A stretch of 51,634 bases of DNA from an uncultured Eubacteriales bacterium (GTDB taxonomy: Bacteria; Bacillota; Clostridia; Oscillospirales; Oscillospiraceae): NCBI GenBank assembly GCA_900545925.1, contig URAZ01000025.1, positions 1-51,634 on the forward strand, given 5' to 3'. The translations under genes were made by a program, and so were the position numbers. The notes below the pieces were generated by a model. The model was not told the origin of the DNA and ran no database searches. It saw only the letters and a program-made list of their open reading frames with translations. This document shows, one piece after another, positions 32,217-39,956 of the stretch. How positions within the stretch are numbered: the first letter of the stretch is position 1; each line of letters opens with the position of its first letter.

Positions 32217-33422
32217 TCAGCATTTGCCTGCCTTATGGAGTTTCCGAATGAGCACAACAGCCAGCGCAATGACAAGCGCGCTGAACGCGCCAACGCAGGT
32301 AAGCCGGATAATCAGCCTGCGGTGCGCAGTCTGCCGTGCGGCCTCCTGCGCTGCTTCCACAGCGGCTTTTTGTGCGGCTTTGCGCGCAGCCTGTTCCTCG
32401 GCCTGACGCTGGAGTTCGGCTTGTCGGGCTTCCTCGGCTTCTTTTTCTGCGGCGGCCTGCTGCTCGGCGGCAAGCCGCTCTTTTTCTGCCTGTTCGGCCT
32501 TCGTCTGCTCTTCGGCGAGACGGGCTTCTTCGGCTTCCTTTTCCGCCTGCTCGCGCTCAGCTTGTACCTGCTCGTCGAGATAGGCTTTCAACAGCACTGC
32601 CAGCTGTCCGCATACAACAGAGCCTGCGCTCTGTCCGTCAGCATACGCCATGTCCACATTGCCGCCCGGCCCGTAGGACAGTCCGCTCGTGTACACGGCC
32701 AGCAGAAACGGCCGCTCGGACCAGATGATGCCGACGTCGTTTTCTGCGCCCTCATAGCTTCCGTATTTATGCGCGATGGGCGTTTCATCCACGTCGAGAT
32801 ACGTCTTGAAATACGCGTCCGGGCAGGCAATTTTCAGGTAGTCGATCAGCTCGGGATACTGCTCCTGTCCGTCCCAGACGACCTTCAGCGTGTCCAGCAT
32901 CATGCGCGTGCAGAACAGGTGGTCATAATAGTAATTCTGCGGGATCTCGTCGTCGGTCATGGTGAAATATTTGCGCATGGCCATCTTGTATTCCGGCCAG
33001 TCGCCGATGCGCCGCCAGAGGGAATACGAAAGCTCGTTGTTGGAATAGACCAGCGACTGATAGTGCGCCTCGTCCAGCGAAGCGCCCTGCGTAATCATCG
33101 TATCTCCGGTGATCTCGCCCGCGAGCTGCATATCATAATAATACAGGTTCAGCGGCAGCTTATAGGTGCTTGCGCCGTAGAGCATTTTTGTCTCGTTGAA
33201 CTCGTAGCTTTCGCCCGTTTCCGGCACATAGAAGCTGATCTCAAAATTGTCCTCGGTCAGTGCATGCTCCGCGCGAAACTCGTCGATCAGTTCTTCCACA
33301 GTTTTTCCTGCTGTCTCGGGGGCAGTATAGGCCTCCGCTGCCAGCGCAGGAGTTGCCGCCTGCACAAGACACAACGCACAGAGCAGCGCTGCGGCTGCCG
33401 AACGGAATTTTTTCATTATCAT
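32217..33422 (-). CDS. Membrane-anchored beta-lactamase-fold serine protein
   Basis: A 401-aa protein. Signal peptide residues 1-28 end in ALAA. A serine-transferase domain spans about 35-270. It has an SxxK motif in GASTYKLPLN (about 80), SNN in VYSNNELSYSLW as the SxN-like motif, and a K-x-G element in AHKYGSYEG. A long Glu/Ala/Gln/Lys coiled coil (about 285-360) follows, then a TM helix near 375-395 and a short basic end. Class A beta-lactamase-like proteins normally lack this tail. It could be a penicillin-binding or carboxypeptidase-like enzyme held away from the membrane by a stalk. Activity is not proven. Start chosen at ATG 33422, with AGGAG eight bases ahead. ATG 33416 is an alternative. 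Confidence 0.88.
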   Translation of the reverse strand: MIMKKFRSAAAALLCALCLVQAATPALAAEAYTAPETAGKTVEELIDEFRAEHALTEDNFEISFYVPETGESYEFNETKMLYGASTYKLPLNLYYYDMQLAGEITGDTMITQGASLDEAHYQSLVYSNNELSYSLWRRIGDWPEYKMAMRKYFTMTDDEIPQNYYYDHLFCTRMMLDTLKVVWDGQEQYPELIDYLKIACPDAYFKTYLDVDETPIAHKYGSYEGAENDVGIIWSERPFLLAVYTSGLSYGPGGNVDMAYADGQSAGSVVCGQLAVLLKAYLDEQVQAEREQAEKEAEEARLAEEQTKAEQAEKERLAAEQQAAAEKEAEEARQAELQRQAEEQAARKAAQKAAVEAAQEAARQTAHRRLIIRLTCVGAFSALVIALAVVLIRKLHKAGKC

Positions 33423-33456
33423 ACCAGCTTCTCCTTCTGCATTTCCGAATAGCTGC

Positions 33457-33485
33457 ATCATACCGCATTGCACCCGGATTTGCAA
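33457..33485 (-). promoter_or_regulatory. Sigma-A promoter of the beta-lactamase-fold gene
   Basis: On the minus strand: TTGCAA, a 17-base spacer, TATGAT, 34 bases before the ATG. Confidence 0.7.
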
Positions 33486-33560
33486 CTATGCACCAAACGG
33501 GCGGGCCCGGCATATGGTAGGGAAGACAGAAAACATTCTTGTCTTTGAAGGAGGGGTTTT

Positions 33561-34457
33561 ATGAATCAACCCTGCAACTATACGACGACCGGGGGCTGTC
33601 CCGAGCCGCAGGCAGTTCAGGGCTGCGCGGCCTGTTCCGGCGGCAGCCAGCAGACGTGTCCGCCGCCCTGTCCGCCGCCCTGCCCGCCGCCTTGTCCCGG
33701 GCCGGGGCCGTTCCCGCCGTATCCGCCCCCGTTCCCGCCGGTCTGGCCGGGTGGTGAGCGGCCCGTCGCGCCGGTCACGGAGGCCGACATCAGCTGCGGC
33801 TGCGGATGTTCCTGTGCGCCGGGGCTCGTTGCGGCTTTGCAGCTGCTGTGCCGTCCGCGCTTTGCGGCACTGACGGATTATAAGCAGTTTGCGTTCATCA
33901 CGCGCGATTTTGTGCTCGGCTCGTCGCTGAACTGTCCCGCGACGGTTACAACTCCATACGACAACCTGACCGGGCCTCTGGACGGGGAATTTGTGAAGAT
34001 CACGCCGGATTCGTGTGAGAATTTAGAGGTTTCCGGCCAGATCTACTATCCCATTCCCATCTGTACCGGGGGCGCGGAGACAGCCTGCTGCGCCGAGGGG
34101 CCGTATTTTGACGCGGACTCTGTGCGGCTGTGCAGCGTGAGCGCCGTAGCTTTCGGCGTGACGGAGACGACTGACTTCCCCAGTGCGGAGGCGGCCTACA
34201 ACGAACTTGCAAAACTCTTCTATCAGGCCACCCATGCCGGCTGCGGCCCCATGCCGTCAACGTCTGTCAAGCCGACGCCGTGCGACCGCTCGACAGGCGA
34301 TATTGCCGGGCGTGGCACGGTGTCCGTAACGGCGGGGCCGCTCGTCGTCGGCAACGCCAGCGTGCTCGGCGAGGTCGGAGATGTTCTGATCCTCGCCAAC
34401 AGCGAAGACCGCCTGTTCTACTTTGTCTGTCGCAGCGCCATCGGGTTCATCGGGTAA
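33561..34457 (+). CDS. Cys/Pro-rich protein of unknown function
   Basis: A 298-aa protein that I do not recognise. Residues 1-35 are Cys-rich. Residues 33-65 are a Cys-Pro-Pro repeat (CPPPCPPPCPPPCPGPGPFP), and 70-88 contain another Cys cluster (SCGCGCSCAPG). The rest, about 90-298, is a compact domain with few charges, several further Cys, and the ending FYFVCRSAIGFIG. There is no signal peptide or membrane helix. The pattern resembles spore-coat or surface-layer cysteine-rich proteins of Firmicutes that cross-link by disulfides, but no named family is evident. AAGGAGGGG precedes the ATG and a terminator follows, so it is a real, single-gene unit. Confidence 0.8.
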   Translation: MNQPCNYTTTGGCPEPQAVQGCAACSGGSQQTCPPPCPPPCPPPCPGPGPFPPYPPPFPPVWPGGERPVAPVTEADISCGCGCSCAPGLVAALQLLCRPRFAALTDYKQFAFITRDFVLGSSLNCPATVTTPYDNLTGPLDGEFVKITPDSCENLEVSGQIYYPIPICTGGAETACCAEGPYFDADSVRLCSVSAVAFGVTETTDFPSAEAAYNELAKLFYQATHAGCGPMPSTSVKPTPCDRSTGDIAGRGTVSVTAGPLVVGNASVLGEVGDVLILANSEDRLFYFVCRSAIGFIG

Positions 34458-34463
34458 AAGACA

Positions 34464-34490
34464 CCCCGCCGCAGTCTAAATGCGGCGGGG
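34464..34490 (+). terminator. Terminator shared by the Cys-rich gene and anti-sigma gene
   Basis: CCCCGCCGCA and TGCGGCGGGG form a ten-base stem with a seven-base loop. It lies between convergent stop codons and is followed by an AT-rich stretch. Confidence 0.8.
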
Positions 34491-34500
34491 CAATTTATTG

Positions 34501-35178
34501 TTATTCGATTGTGAATTCCGCGTACAGCGTATAGTCTGACCCGTCCGGCAGGATCACGGGCTGGGCAAGGCGGTAGTCACCCGGCTCCACCTCACCGTAG
34601 AGCGTCTGCCAGTCATAGTGCAGTGTGCAGACAGTCGATTCCAGCGCGGATTCGTCCGTCTGGCTCTGAGACTTCATCAGATTCGACGTCAGCGGCTGCC
34701 ACTCGCCATCCGTCAGTGTTTCCAGCCAGTATTCGCTGCGCAGTGCAAGCACAGCGTCTTCTTCGTTTGTCAGCGTGAAATCTGCCGACGTGCGTGTAAC
34801 GCTCTCCGGCACGACCGTGAAGCAGTCCGCGCCCGGAAGCGTCCGGGTTTTCTGCTCCGCGGGTTCTGCCGGGGATGTTTCCGGCATGGCCTCGGCGGGC
34901 GCTTCCGCCGCCTCCAGCGTCATTTCCTCTTCCGCGGGCGCTTCCAGCGCCGCGGTATCCGCCGTCGGAGCAGATGCCGTCTCCGGCGCGGACGAGCCTG
35001 CGTGGAACATCGGCACGACAAATGCCGCCGCGCCGATCACCAGCGCGCAGCAGGCCGCAAGCGCGGCCCATTTGACCCACACGCGCGGCGCTTTTTTGAC
35101 CGGTGCATCGGCCTGCGCGATCAGATCGTCACCGACATCGCCGATGGCGCGGAATAGCTTTTCACTTTGTTCTTTCAT
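34501..35178 (-). CDS. Anti-sigma factor-like membrane protein
   Basis: A 225-aa protein translated from an ATGA overlap with the sigma gene. Residues 1-25 are cytoplasmic and begin MKEQSEKLFRAIGDVGDDLI, typical of Firmicute ECF-linked membrane partners. A TM helix lies near residues 29-50, followed by a Glu/Ala/Pro-rich spacer (about 55-110). The outer domain from about 115 onward looks like a bacterial immunoglobulin fold: SADFTLTNEEDAVLALRSEY, then WLETLTDGEWQPL. It probably holds its sigma factor at the membrane until an envelope signal arrives. A GAGAGGGG ribosome binding site precedes the start. No zinc-binding anti-sigma motif (HxxxCxxC) is present. Confidence 0.8.
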   Translation of the reverse strand: MKEQSEKLFRAIGDVGDDLIAQADAPVKKAPRVWVKWAALAACCALVIGAAAFVVPMFHAGSSAPETASAPTADTAALEAPAEEEMTLEAAEAPAEAMPETSPAEPAEQKTRTLPGADCFTVVPESVTRTSADFTLTNEEDAVLALRSEYWLETLTDGEWQPLTSNLMKSQSQTDESALESTVCTLHYDWQTLYGEVEPGDYRLAQPVILPDGSDYTLYAEFTIE

Positions 35179-35735
35179 ACGATGATCCCCTCTCCGGCGA
35201 GATACCGGCGCAGCTTTTCCCGGGTTCGGAACAGAATGGATTTTGCGGTGTTCTCCCGAAGCGCATACCGCGCGGCGATATCCTGCACGGAATCGACATA
35301 CCAATACCGCCGCAGGAAGATGCTGCATTCGCGCTCGGGAAGCGTCCGAAGAAAGCGGTCGATGGCCTCTGCCAGTTCGCGTGCTTCAAGTGCTTGCTCG
35401 ACCCGGCCGGGAGCCGGGACGCACTCGGATAATTCATCCAGCGCCAGCGGCAGCGACCCGCCGCCGCGCTTTTCCGCGTTTTGCCTGCGGCAGCGGTCAA
35501 AGGACAAATTGCGCGTGATCCTGCCAAGGAACGACGACAGAATCGACGGCCGCTGCGGCGGCATGGCGTTCCATGCGTGCAGCCAGGTATCGCTGACGCA
35601 TTCCTCGCTGTCCTCGCGGTTTTTCAGAATATTATGGGCAATGGAGCGGCAATAGCCGCCGTATTTCGCATCCGTCTCGCTGAGCGCACGCTCTTCGCGC
35701 GCCCAATACAGATCGATAATTGCGGAATCCTCCAT
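35175..35735 (-). CDS. ECF-type RNA polymerase sigma factor
   Basis: A 186-aa sigma-70 family protein with only the sigma2 and sigma4 regions. Sigma2 covers about residues 20-90 (NREDSEECVSDTWLHAWNAM contains the -10 binding helix). Sigma4 covers about 115-180 (FLRRYWYVDSVQDIAARYAL, ending NTAKSILFRTREKLRRYL), the -35 recognition HTH. ATG 35735 has AAAGGAG eight bases upstream, and the larger open frame is not used. The downstream gene overlaps by four bases and encodes its putative anti-sigma. A TGAAAC-N16-CGTC promoter upstream suggests autoregulation. Confidence 0.93.
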   Translation of the reverse strand: MEDSAIIDLYWAREERALSETDAKYGGYCRSIAHNILKNREDSEECVSDTWLHAWNAMPPQRPSILSSFLGRITRNLSFDRCRRQNAEKRGGGSLPLALDELSECVPAPGRVEQALEARELAEAIDRFLRTLPERECSIFLRRYWYVDSVQDIAARYALRENTAKSILFRTREKLRRYLAGEGIIV

Positions 35736-35762
35736 CTGTGTGCTCCTTTCTCTGTCTGTAAA

Positions 35763-35788
35763 GACGCAAACGCGTCCCGTTGGTTTCA
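35763..35788 (-). promoter_or_regulatory. ECF-type promoter of the sigma factor gene
   Basis: On the minus strand: TGAAAC, exactly 16 bases, CGTC, ending 28 bases before the sigma ATG. This matches the SigW/SigX-type ECF consensus (AAC near -35, CGT near -10). A sigma-A-like TATACT lies further up but has only a poor -35. Confidence 0.7.
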
Positions 35789-35803
35789 GGATACAGTATA
35801 GCA

Positions 35804-35832
35804 TTGCCAAAAAATTTTTTAAATGGTATACT
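35804..35832 (+). promoter_or_regulatory. Sigma-A promoter of ymdB
   Basis: TTGCCA, a 17-base A/T-rich spacer, TATACT, 30 bases before the ATG at 35863. Confidence 0.75.
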
Positions 35833-35862
35833 GAAAAAAATGATATGTAAAGGAGGCTTCTT

Positions 35863-36639
35863 ATGGAACTTCGTGTTCTGGCCGTCGGCGACGTGGTCGG
35901 CGAAGGCGGACTGCAGTGTCTGGAACAGCATCTGCGAAGCCTGAAAAAGTTATACCGCATTGATTTTTGCGTTGTCAACGGTGAAAATGCCAGCGGAACC
36001 GGCCTGACGCCAAAGCAGGCAGACCGGATGCTGGACGTGGGCGCAGACATCCTTACACTCGGAAATCATTCGTTCGACCGGCGCGAGATCTGCGCGTATC
36101 TGGACGACTGCCCCTATATCCTGCGGCCTGCCAATCTGCTGCCGAGCCTGCCGGGACGGGGGTTCGGAACGTTTGAGACGAAGATCGGACCGGTTGGCAT
36201 CGTCAATTTGCTGGGCCGGTGCAATCTCGACTTCCGGCCGGACAATCCCTTCCGCGTGATCGATAAGGTCCTGAAGGAGTTGGATGGGCTGCCGGTGCTT
36301 CTGGATTTTCACGCCGAGGCAACGAGCGAAAAGCTTGCCATGGCGTATTATCTCGACGGGAAAATTTCCGCTCAGTGGGGCACGCACACGCATGTGCAGA
36401 CGGCGGACGAGCAGATTCTGCCGAAGGGCACCGGCTATCTTACGGACCTCGGTATGACCGGCCCCGTGCATTCCGTCATCGGCGTGAAGCCGGAGCAGTC
36501 TATCGCAAACTTCCGGGGGGAACTTACCTCTCGCTATGAGCCTGCGGCGGGGCCGTGCATGCTTGCAGGCGCGGTCTTTACCATCGACGCGCAATCCCGG
36601 CACTGTACAGGCGCGGAAAGGGTGGTGCTCCGTGATTAA
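35863..36639 (+). CDS. ymdB: YmdB-family metallophosphoesterase
   Basis: A 258-aa dinuclear-metal phosphodiesterase. The metal ligands are visible in order: AVGDVVGEGG, VVNGENASGTGLT, LGNHSFDRRE, LDFHAEATSEKLAM and GTHTHVQTADE. YmdB in Bacillus hydrolyses 2',3'-cyclic nucleotides and affects biofilm and motility decisions. The length matches. AAGGAGG is spaced from the ATG. The stop codon overlaps the next gene by eight bases, so it is translated together with the SbcD-like nuclease. Role in this organism is inferred. Confidence 0.95.
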   Translation: MELRVLAVGDVVGEGGLQCLEQHLRSLKKLYRIDFCVVNGENASGTGLTPKQADRMLDVGADILTLGNHSFDRREICAYLDDCPYILRPANLLPSLPGRGFGTFETKIGPVGIVNLLGRCNLDFRPDNPFRVIDKVLKELDGLPVLLDFHAEATSEKLAMAYYLDGKISAQWGTHTHVQTADEQILPKGTGYLTDLGMTGPVHSVIGVKPEQSIANFRGELTSRYEPAAGPCMLAGAVFTIDAQSRHCTGAERVVLRD

Positions 36640-37717
36640 ATTTCTGCATGCTGCCGATCTGCATTTGGACGCGCCGTTCGCCGCGCTCAGCCCCGAACAG
36701 GCCGCCGAACGGCGGCGGGAGCAGCGCGCGTTTCTGACCGAACTTGCCGAGGCGGCCAACACGCATGACTGCGATCTTGTCCTGCTGGCAGGCGACCTGT
36801 TTGACAGCGCAGGCGCGTCGGACGAGACGCTGCTGGCGCTTCAGCGGACACTTTCCGCCATTCGCGCGCCGGTCTTTATCAGCCCCGGTAACCACGACTG
36901 CCTGCTGCCCGGCAGCGCGTATCTGACGGAGGTCTGGCCGGAAAACGTGCATATTTTCAAAACGGATGAAATTGAGGCTGTTGAACTGCCGGAGAAAAAC
37001 CTGCGCGTCTATGGCGCGGGCTTTACCGCACGGTTTGAAAAGCCGCTGCTCGAGGGCTTTCACGCGAAATCGGATGGCATGACGAACCTTATGGTCGTCC
37101 ACGGAAACCCGACGCAGGCGGCCTCGCCCTATAACCCCATCACGCAGGCCCAGTTGGAGGCCTCCGGCCTTGCCTATCTGGCGCTTGGCCATATCCATCA
37201 GGCGAGCGGGCTGCTGCGGTGCGGAAAAACGTGCTACGCATGGCCCGGCTGTGCGATGGGACGCGGCTTTGACGAACTCGGACAAAAGGGTGTGTATCTC
37301 GGTGAGATCTCCGATTCCGGCGTCCGGCTGGACTTTCTGCCGCTGCCCGGCAGAAAATACGAAATTCTCCGCGTAGAGGCGGGGAACGATGCCCTCTCCG
37401 CCGTTACGGCGGCGCTGCCGGAGGATACGCAGAACGATATTTACCGTGTGCTCCTGACCGGAGAGGCGGAGCCGGTCGATGTGCCTGCACTGCAGGCGGC
37501 GCTGGCCCCGCGCTTTTACGCGCTGACCGTCCGCGACGAGACGCGGCCCCGCCGTGCGCTTTGGGAGGGCGCGGAGGAGGATACGCTGCGCGGTCTGTTT
37601 CTGCAGGCGCTCAAGGCGCAGTATGACGCGGCTGAGAATGAGAGCGACAGACATATGATCGCGCTGGCCGCGCGCTGTGGCTGTGCGGCCATGGACGGAA
37701 GGGAGGCGGCGGAATGA
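36632..37717 (+). CDS. SbcD/YhaO-like DNA repair nuclease subunit
   Basis: A 361-aa calcineurin-like phosphoesterase. Motifs are FLHAADLHLDAPF (D-x-H), LVLLAGDLFD (GD), FISPGNHDCLLPG (GNHD), LMVVHGN and LALGHIHQ (GHxH), the set used by Mre11/SbcD/YhaO nucleases for two Mn2+. The start is GTG 36632, eight bases inside ymdB, with AAAGGGTGG ahead. The larger ATG-started frame would overlap ymdB by over 100 bases. A capping domain follows from about 265. The next gene encodes its AAA ATPase partner, overlapping by four bases. Likely acts on broken DNA ends. Confidence 0.93.
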   Translation: MIKFLHAADLHLDAPFAALSPEQAAERRREQRAFLTELAEAANTHDCDLVLLAGDLFDSAGASDETLLALQRTLSAIRAPVFISPGNHDCLLPGSAYLTEVWPENVHIFKTDEIEAVELPEKNLRVYGAGFTARFEKPLLEGFHAKSDGMTNLMVVHGNPTQAASPYNPITQAQLEASGLAYLALGHIHQASGLLRCGKTCYAWPGCAMGRGFDELGQKGVYLGEISDSGVRLDFLPLPGRKYEILRVEAGNDALSAVTAALPEDTQNDIYRVLLTGEAEPVDVPALQAALAPRFYALTVRDETRPRRALWEGAEEDTLRGLFLQALKAQYDAAENESDRHMIALAARCGCAAMDGREAAE

Positions 37718-39885
37718 AGCTTCTGCGCATGACCGCGACGTTCGGCAGACTTGAACAGGAGACGTTGTCGCTTACAGATGGCCTGAATGTCCTGCAAATG
37801 CCGAACGAAGCCGGAAAAAGTACATGGGCGGAATTTCTGCTTGCCATGCTCTATGGCGTCGATACCTCCGAGCGGGTAAAAACGGGTGTTCTGCCCGTCA
37901 AGACGAAATATCAGCCGTGGAGCGGAAAGCCGATGGAGGGTGTAATTGAACTTACACACGCCGGGCGGCGCATCACGATCACACGCACCTCGACGGCCCG
38001 TGCGCCGCTCGGCGTATTTTCCGCCGTCTATACCGATTCCGGACTGCCGGTCGAGGGCATGACGGGCGCGAATTGCGGCGAGATGCTTCTGGGTGTTCCG
38101 AAAAGCGTGTACCAGCGCAGCGCCTTTGTCCGCCAGGCGGGACTCGGACTGACAGCAGACGCCGATCTGGAAGCGCGTTTGTCCGCACTCGTCACGACCG
38201 GCGACGAGGCTATCAGCTTTGCTGCCGCCGACAAGCGGCTGCTTGCGTGGCAGAACCGTGTCCGGCACAATAAAACCGGCCTCATCCCCGACGCCGAACG
38301 GGAACTTGCCGCCGTTGACAGCGCGCTGGCCGCGCTGGCGGGGGAACATGAAAAAAATCTGGCGCTGCGCGCGCAGCTGCAGTCGCTGCAAGCGCAGCAG
38401 GCTGCCTGCGAAGCGGATCTGCGGGCGCTGCGCGCGGCGGACGTGCAGCAGAAAAAGGCCCAACTCTACGATGCAAAACGCGCCGCGATGCAGGCAGCGA
38501 ACCGGGAAAACGCTGCGTCTGCCGTGTGCGCGAGACTTCCGCGAGAGGACGCGCTGCTTGCGCTCTCGCAGGAAGCGTCCGCATTGCTTTCCATGCCGGA
38601 GGTGGAGCCTGCCGCATCCGCGCCTGCGCGCCCGGCCTGCCCACAGGCGTTTTCCGGGGTGGATGAGGAACGGCTTCTCGACAAGGCGCAGCGTGATATG
38701 CGTGGATTTGACCGGCTGACGGCGAAAAAGCACCGGCCATCTGTGCCGTTCTGGGTGCTTGCGGCGCTTTTCGCCGGGCTTGGCGCGGCAGGCTGGCTTG
38801 TCCGGCACGAGCCGCTCATGCCCGCTGCGTTCGCGCTGGCCGCGTTGGCCTGCGTTGTTACGGCGCTCGTAAACGCGGCGCATGATCGGCGGCGCGAGGC
38901 GGAGCTTTCCGAGGCGCAGGCACTGCTGACGCTCTATGAAAACCACAGCCGCGACGAATTTTATGCCTATGCTGTTCAGTACCGCGACGCGCTGCGTGCA
39001 TGGCAGGCGGCGTGCGAAGCTGCGGCCGCGCAGAACGCGGCCCGCGACGCGGAAAGCCGTCTGCGCGCCGAGCGCACAGCGGCGCTGCTCGGCAGCGTCC
39101 GGATGTTTGCAGACGCAGGGACACTTTTAGAAGCACAGAGCGCGATCGGTTCCGCGCTGGAGGCGTACCGCGCTTGGCATACCGCGCAGCAGGCGGCCCA
39201 GCAGGCCAAAACGCGCTACGATGCGCTTGCGCAGGCTCTCGGGGACATTCCGGATCTGCCTGTGCCTGCGCGCGATGTTTCCGGTCTGACAAACGAGCAG
39301 GCAGAAACTGCGCTGGCACGGACGCAGGCGCTTGCCGCCGCCGTACAGTCGCAGCTTGACCAAAGTCGGGGCCGGCTGGAGCAGTTTGGTTCTGAGGTGG
39401 AACTGTCGGCAAAAAAGCAAGCGCTCACGCAGAAGCTTGATCTGCTGAATGAGCGCCGCGAGGCGCTCACGCTTGCCCGGCAGACGCTGGAACAGGCCAA
39501 CGCGGCGCTGGCAGAGCGCTTTTCTCCACGGCTGGTGCGCGAGGCGTCGGATATTTTCTCTGAACTGACCGGCGGGCGCTATGCCCGCGTGCAGATCAGC
39601 CGCCAGATGGACATGGAGGCCGGACAGCCGGACGCAGCTATGCGCCGTTCGCTCTTCCTGAGCGGCGGAACAGCGGATGAACTCTATCTGTCCGTTCGCC
39701 TGGCCGTCTGCCGTCTGCTGCTGCCGGAGGACGCACCCATTGTGCTGGATGATGCGCTTGCCATGTTTGACGATGACCGTCTGTGCTTGGCGCTGTGTTT
39801 GCTGCAGCGTGAAGCAGCAAACCGGCAGATTCTCCTGTTCACCTGTCAGAGCCGGGAACGGCGCTGCCTGTCCGCAGACGGCTGA
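37714..39885 (+). CDS. SbcC/YhaN-like ATPase of the nuclease complex
   Basis: A 723-aa SMC-like ATPase, partner of the preceding nuclease. N-terminal Walker A is PNEAGKST (residue about 30), a Gln-loop region is VYQRSAFVRQAGLG, and the C-terminal lobe has FLSGGTADELYLSVRLAVCR as signature, then PIVLDDALAMFDDDR as Walker B. Between the lobes are Ala/Arg/Glu-rich coiled coils (about 195-340 and 405-600), with no zinc-hook CxxC. In the middle (about 345-390) are two hydrophobic helices, also seen in YhaN-type proteins, suggesting membrane contact. The length is intermediate between YhaN and SbcC. Confidence 0.92.
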   Translation: MKLLRMTATFGRLEQETLSLTDGLNVLQMPNEAGKSTWAEFLLAMLYGVDTSERVKTGVLPVKTKYQPWSGKPMEGVIELTHAGRRITITRTSTARAPLGVFSAVYTDSGLPVEGMTGANCGEMLLGVPKSVYQRSAFVRQAGLGLTADADLEARLSALVTTGDEAISFAAADKRLLAWQNRVRHNKTGLIPDAERELAAVDSALAALAGEHEKNLALRAQLQSLQAQQAACEADLRALRAADVQQKKAQLYDAKRAAMQAANRENAASAVCARLPREDALLALSQEASALLSMPEVEPAASAPARPACPQAFSGVDEERLLDKAQRDMRGFDRLTAKKHRPSVPFWVLAALFAGLGAAGWLVRHEPLMPAAFALAALACVVTALVNAAHDRRREAELSEAQALLTLYENHSRDEFYAYAVQYRDALRAWQAACEAAAAQNAARDAESRLRAERTAALLGSVRMFADAGTLLEAQSAIGSALEAYRAWHTAQQAAQQAKTRYDALAQALGDIPDLPVPARDVSGLTNEQAETALARTQALAAAVQSQLDQSRGRLEQFGSEVELSAKKQALTQKLDLLNERREALTLARQTLEQANAALAERFSPRLVREASDIFSELTGGRYARVQISRQMDMEAGQPDAAMRRSLFLSGGTADELYLSVRLAVCRLLLPEDAPIVLDDALAMFDDDRLCLALCLLQREAANRQILLFTCQSRERRCLSADG

Positions 39886-39910
39886 GACAGCACGAAGAAG
39901 CCACGATACA

Positions 39911-39947
39911 AAGCCCCGCAGTCCGGCTATTCCGGGCTGCGGGGCTT
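39911..39947. terminator. Bidirectional terminator between the SbcC-like gene and brnQ
   Basis: AAGCCCCGCAG then CCGG pairs with CCGG then CTGCGGGGCTT around a five-base loop, between convergent stops. Confidence 0.85.
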
Positions 39948-39956
39948 GCTGTTTGT

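Noticed and set aside
32052..33452. 466-codon plus-strand frame over the beta-lactamase-fold gene
   Set aside because: Leu/Phe/Gly-rich reverse complement of the Glu/Ala coiled coil. No start signals.
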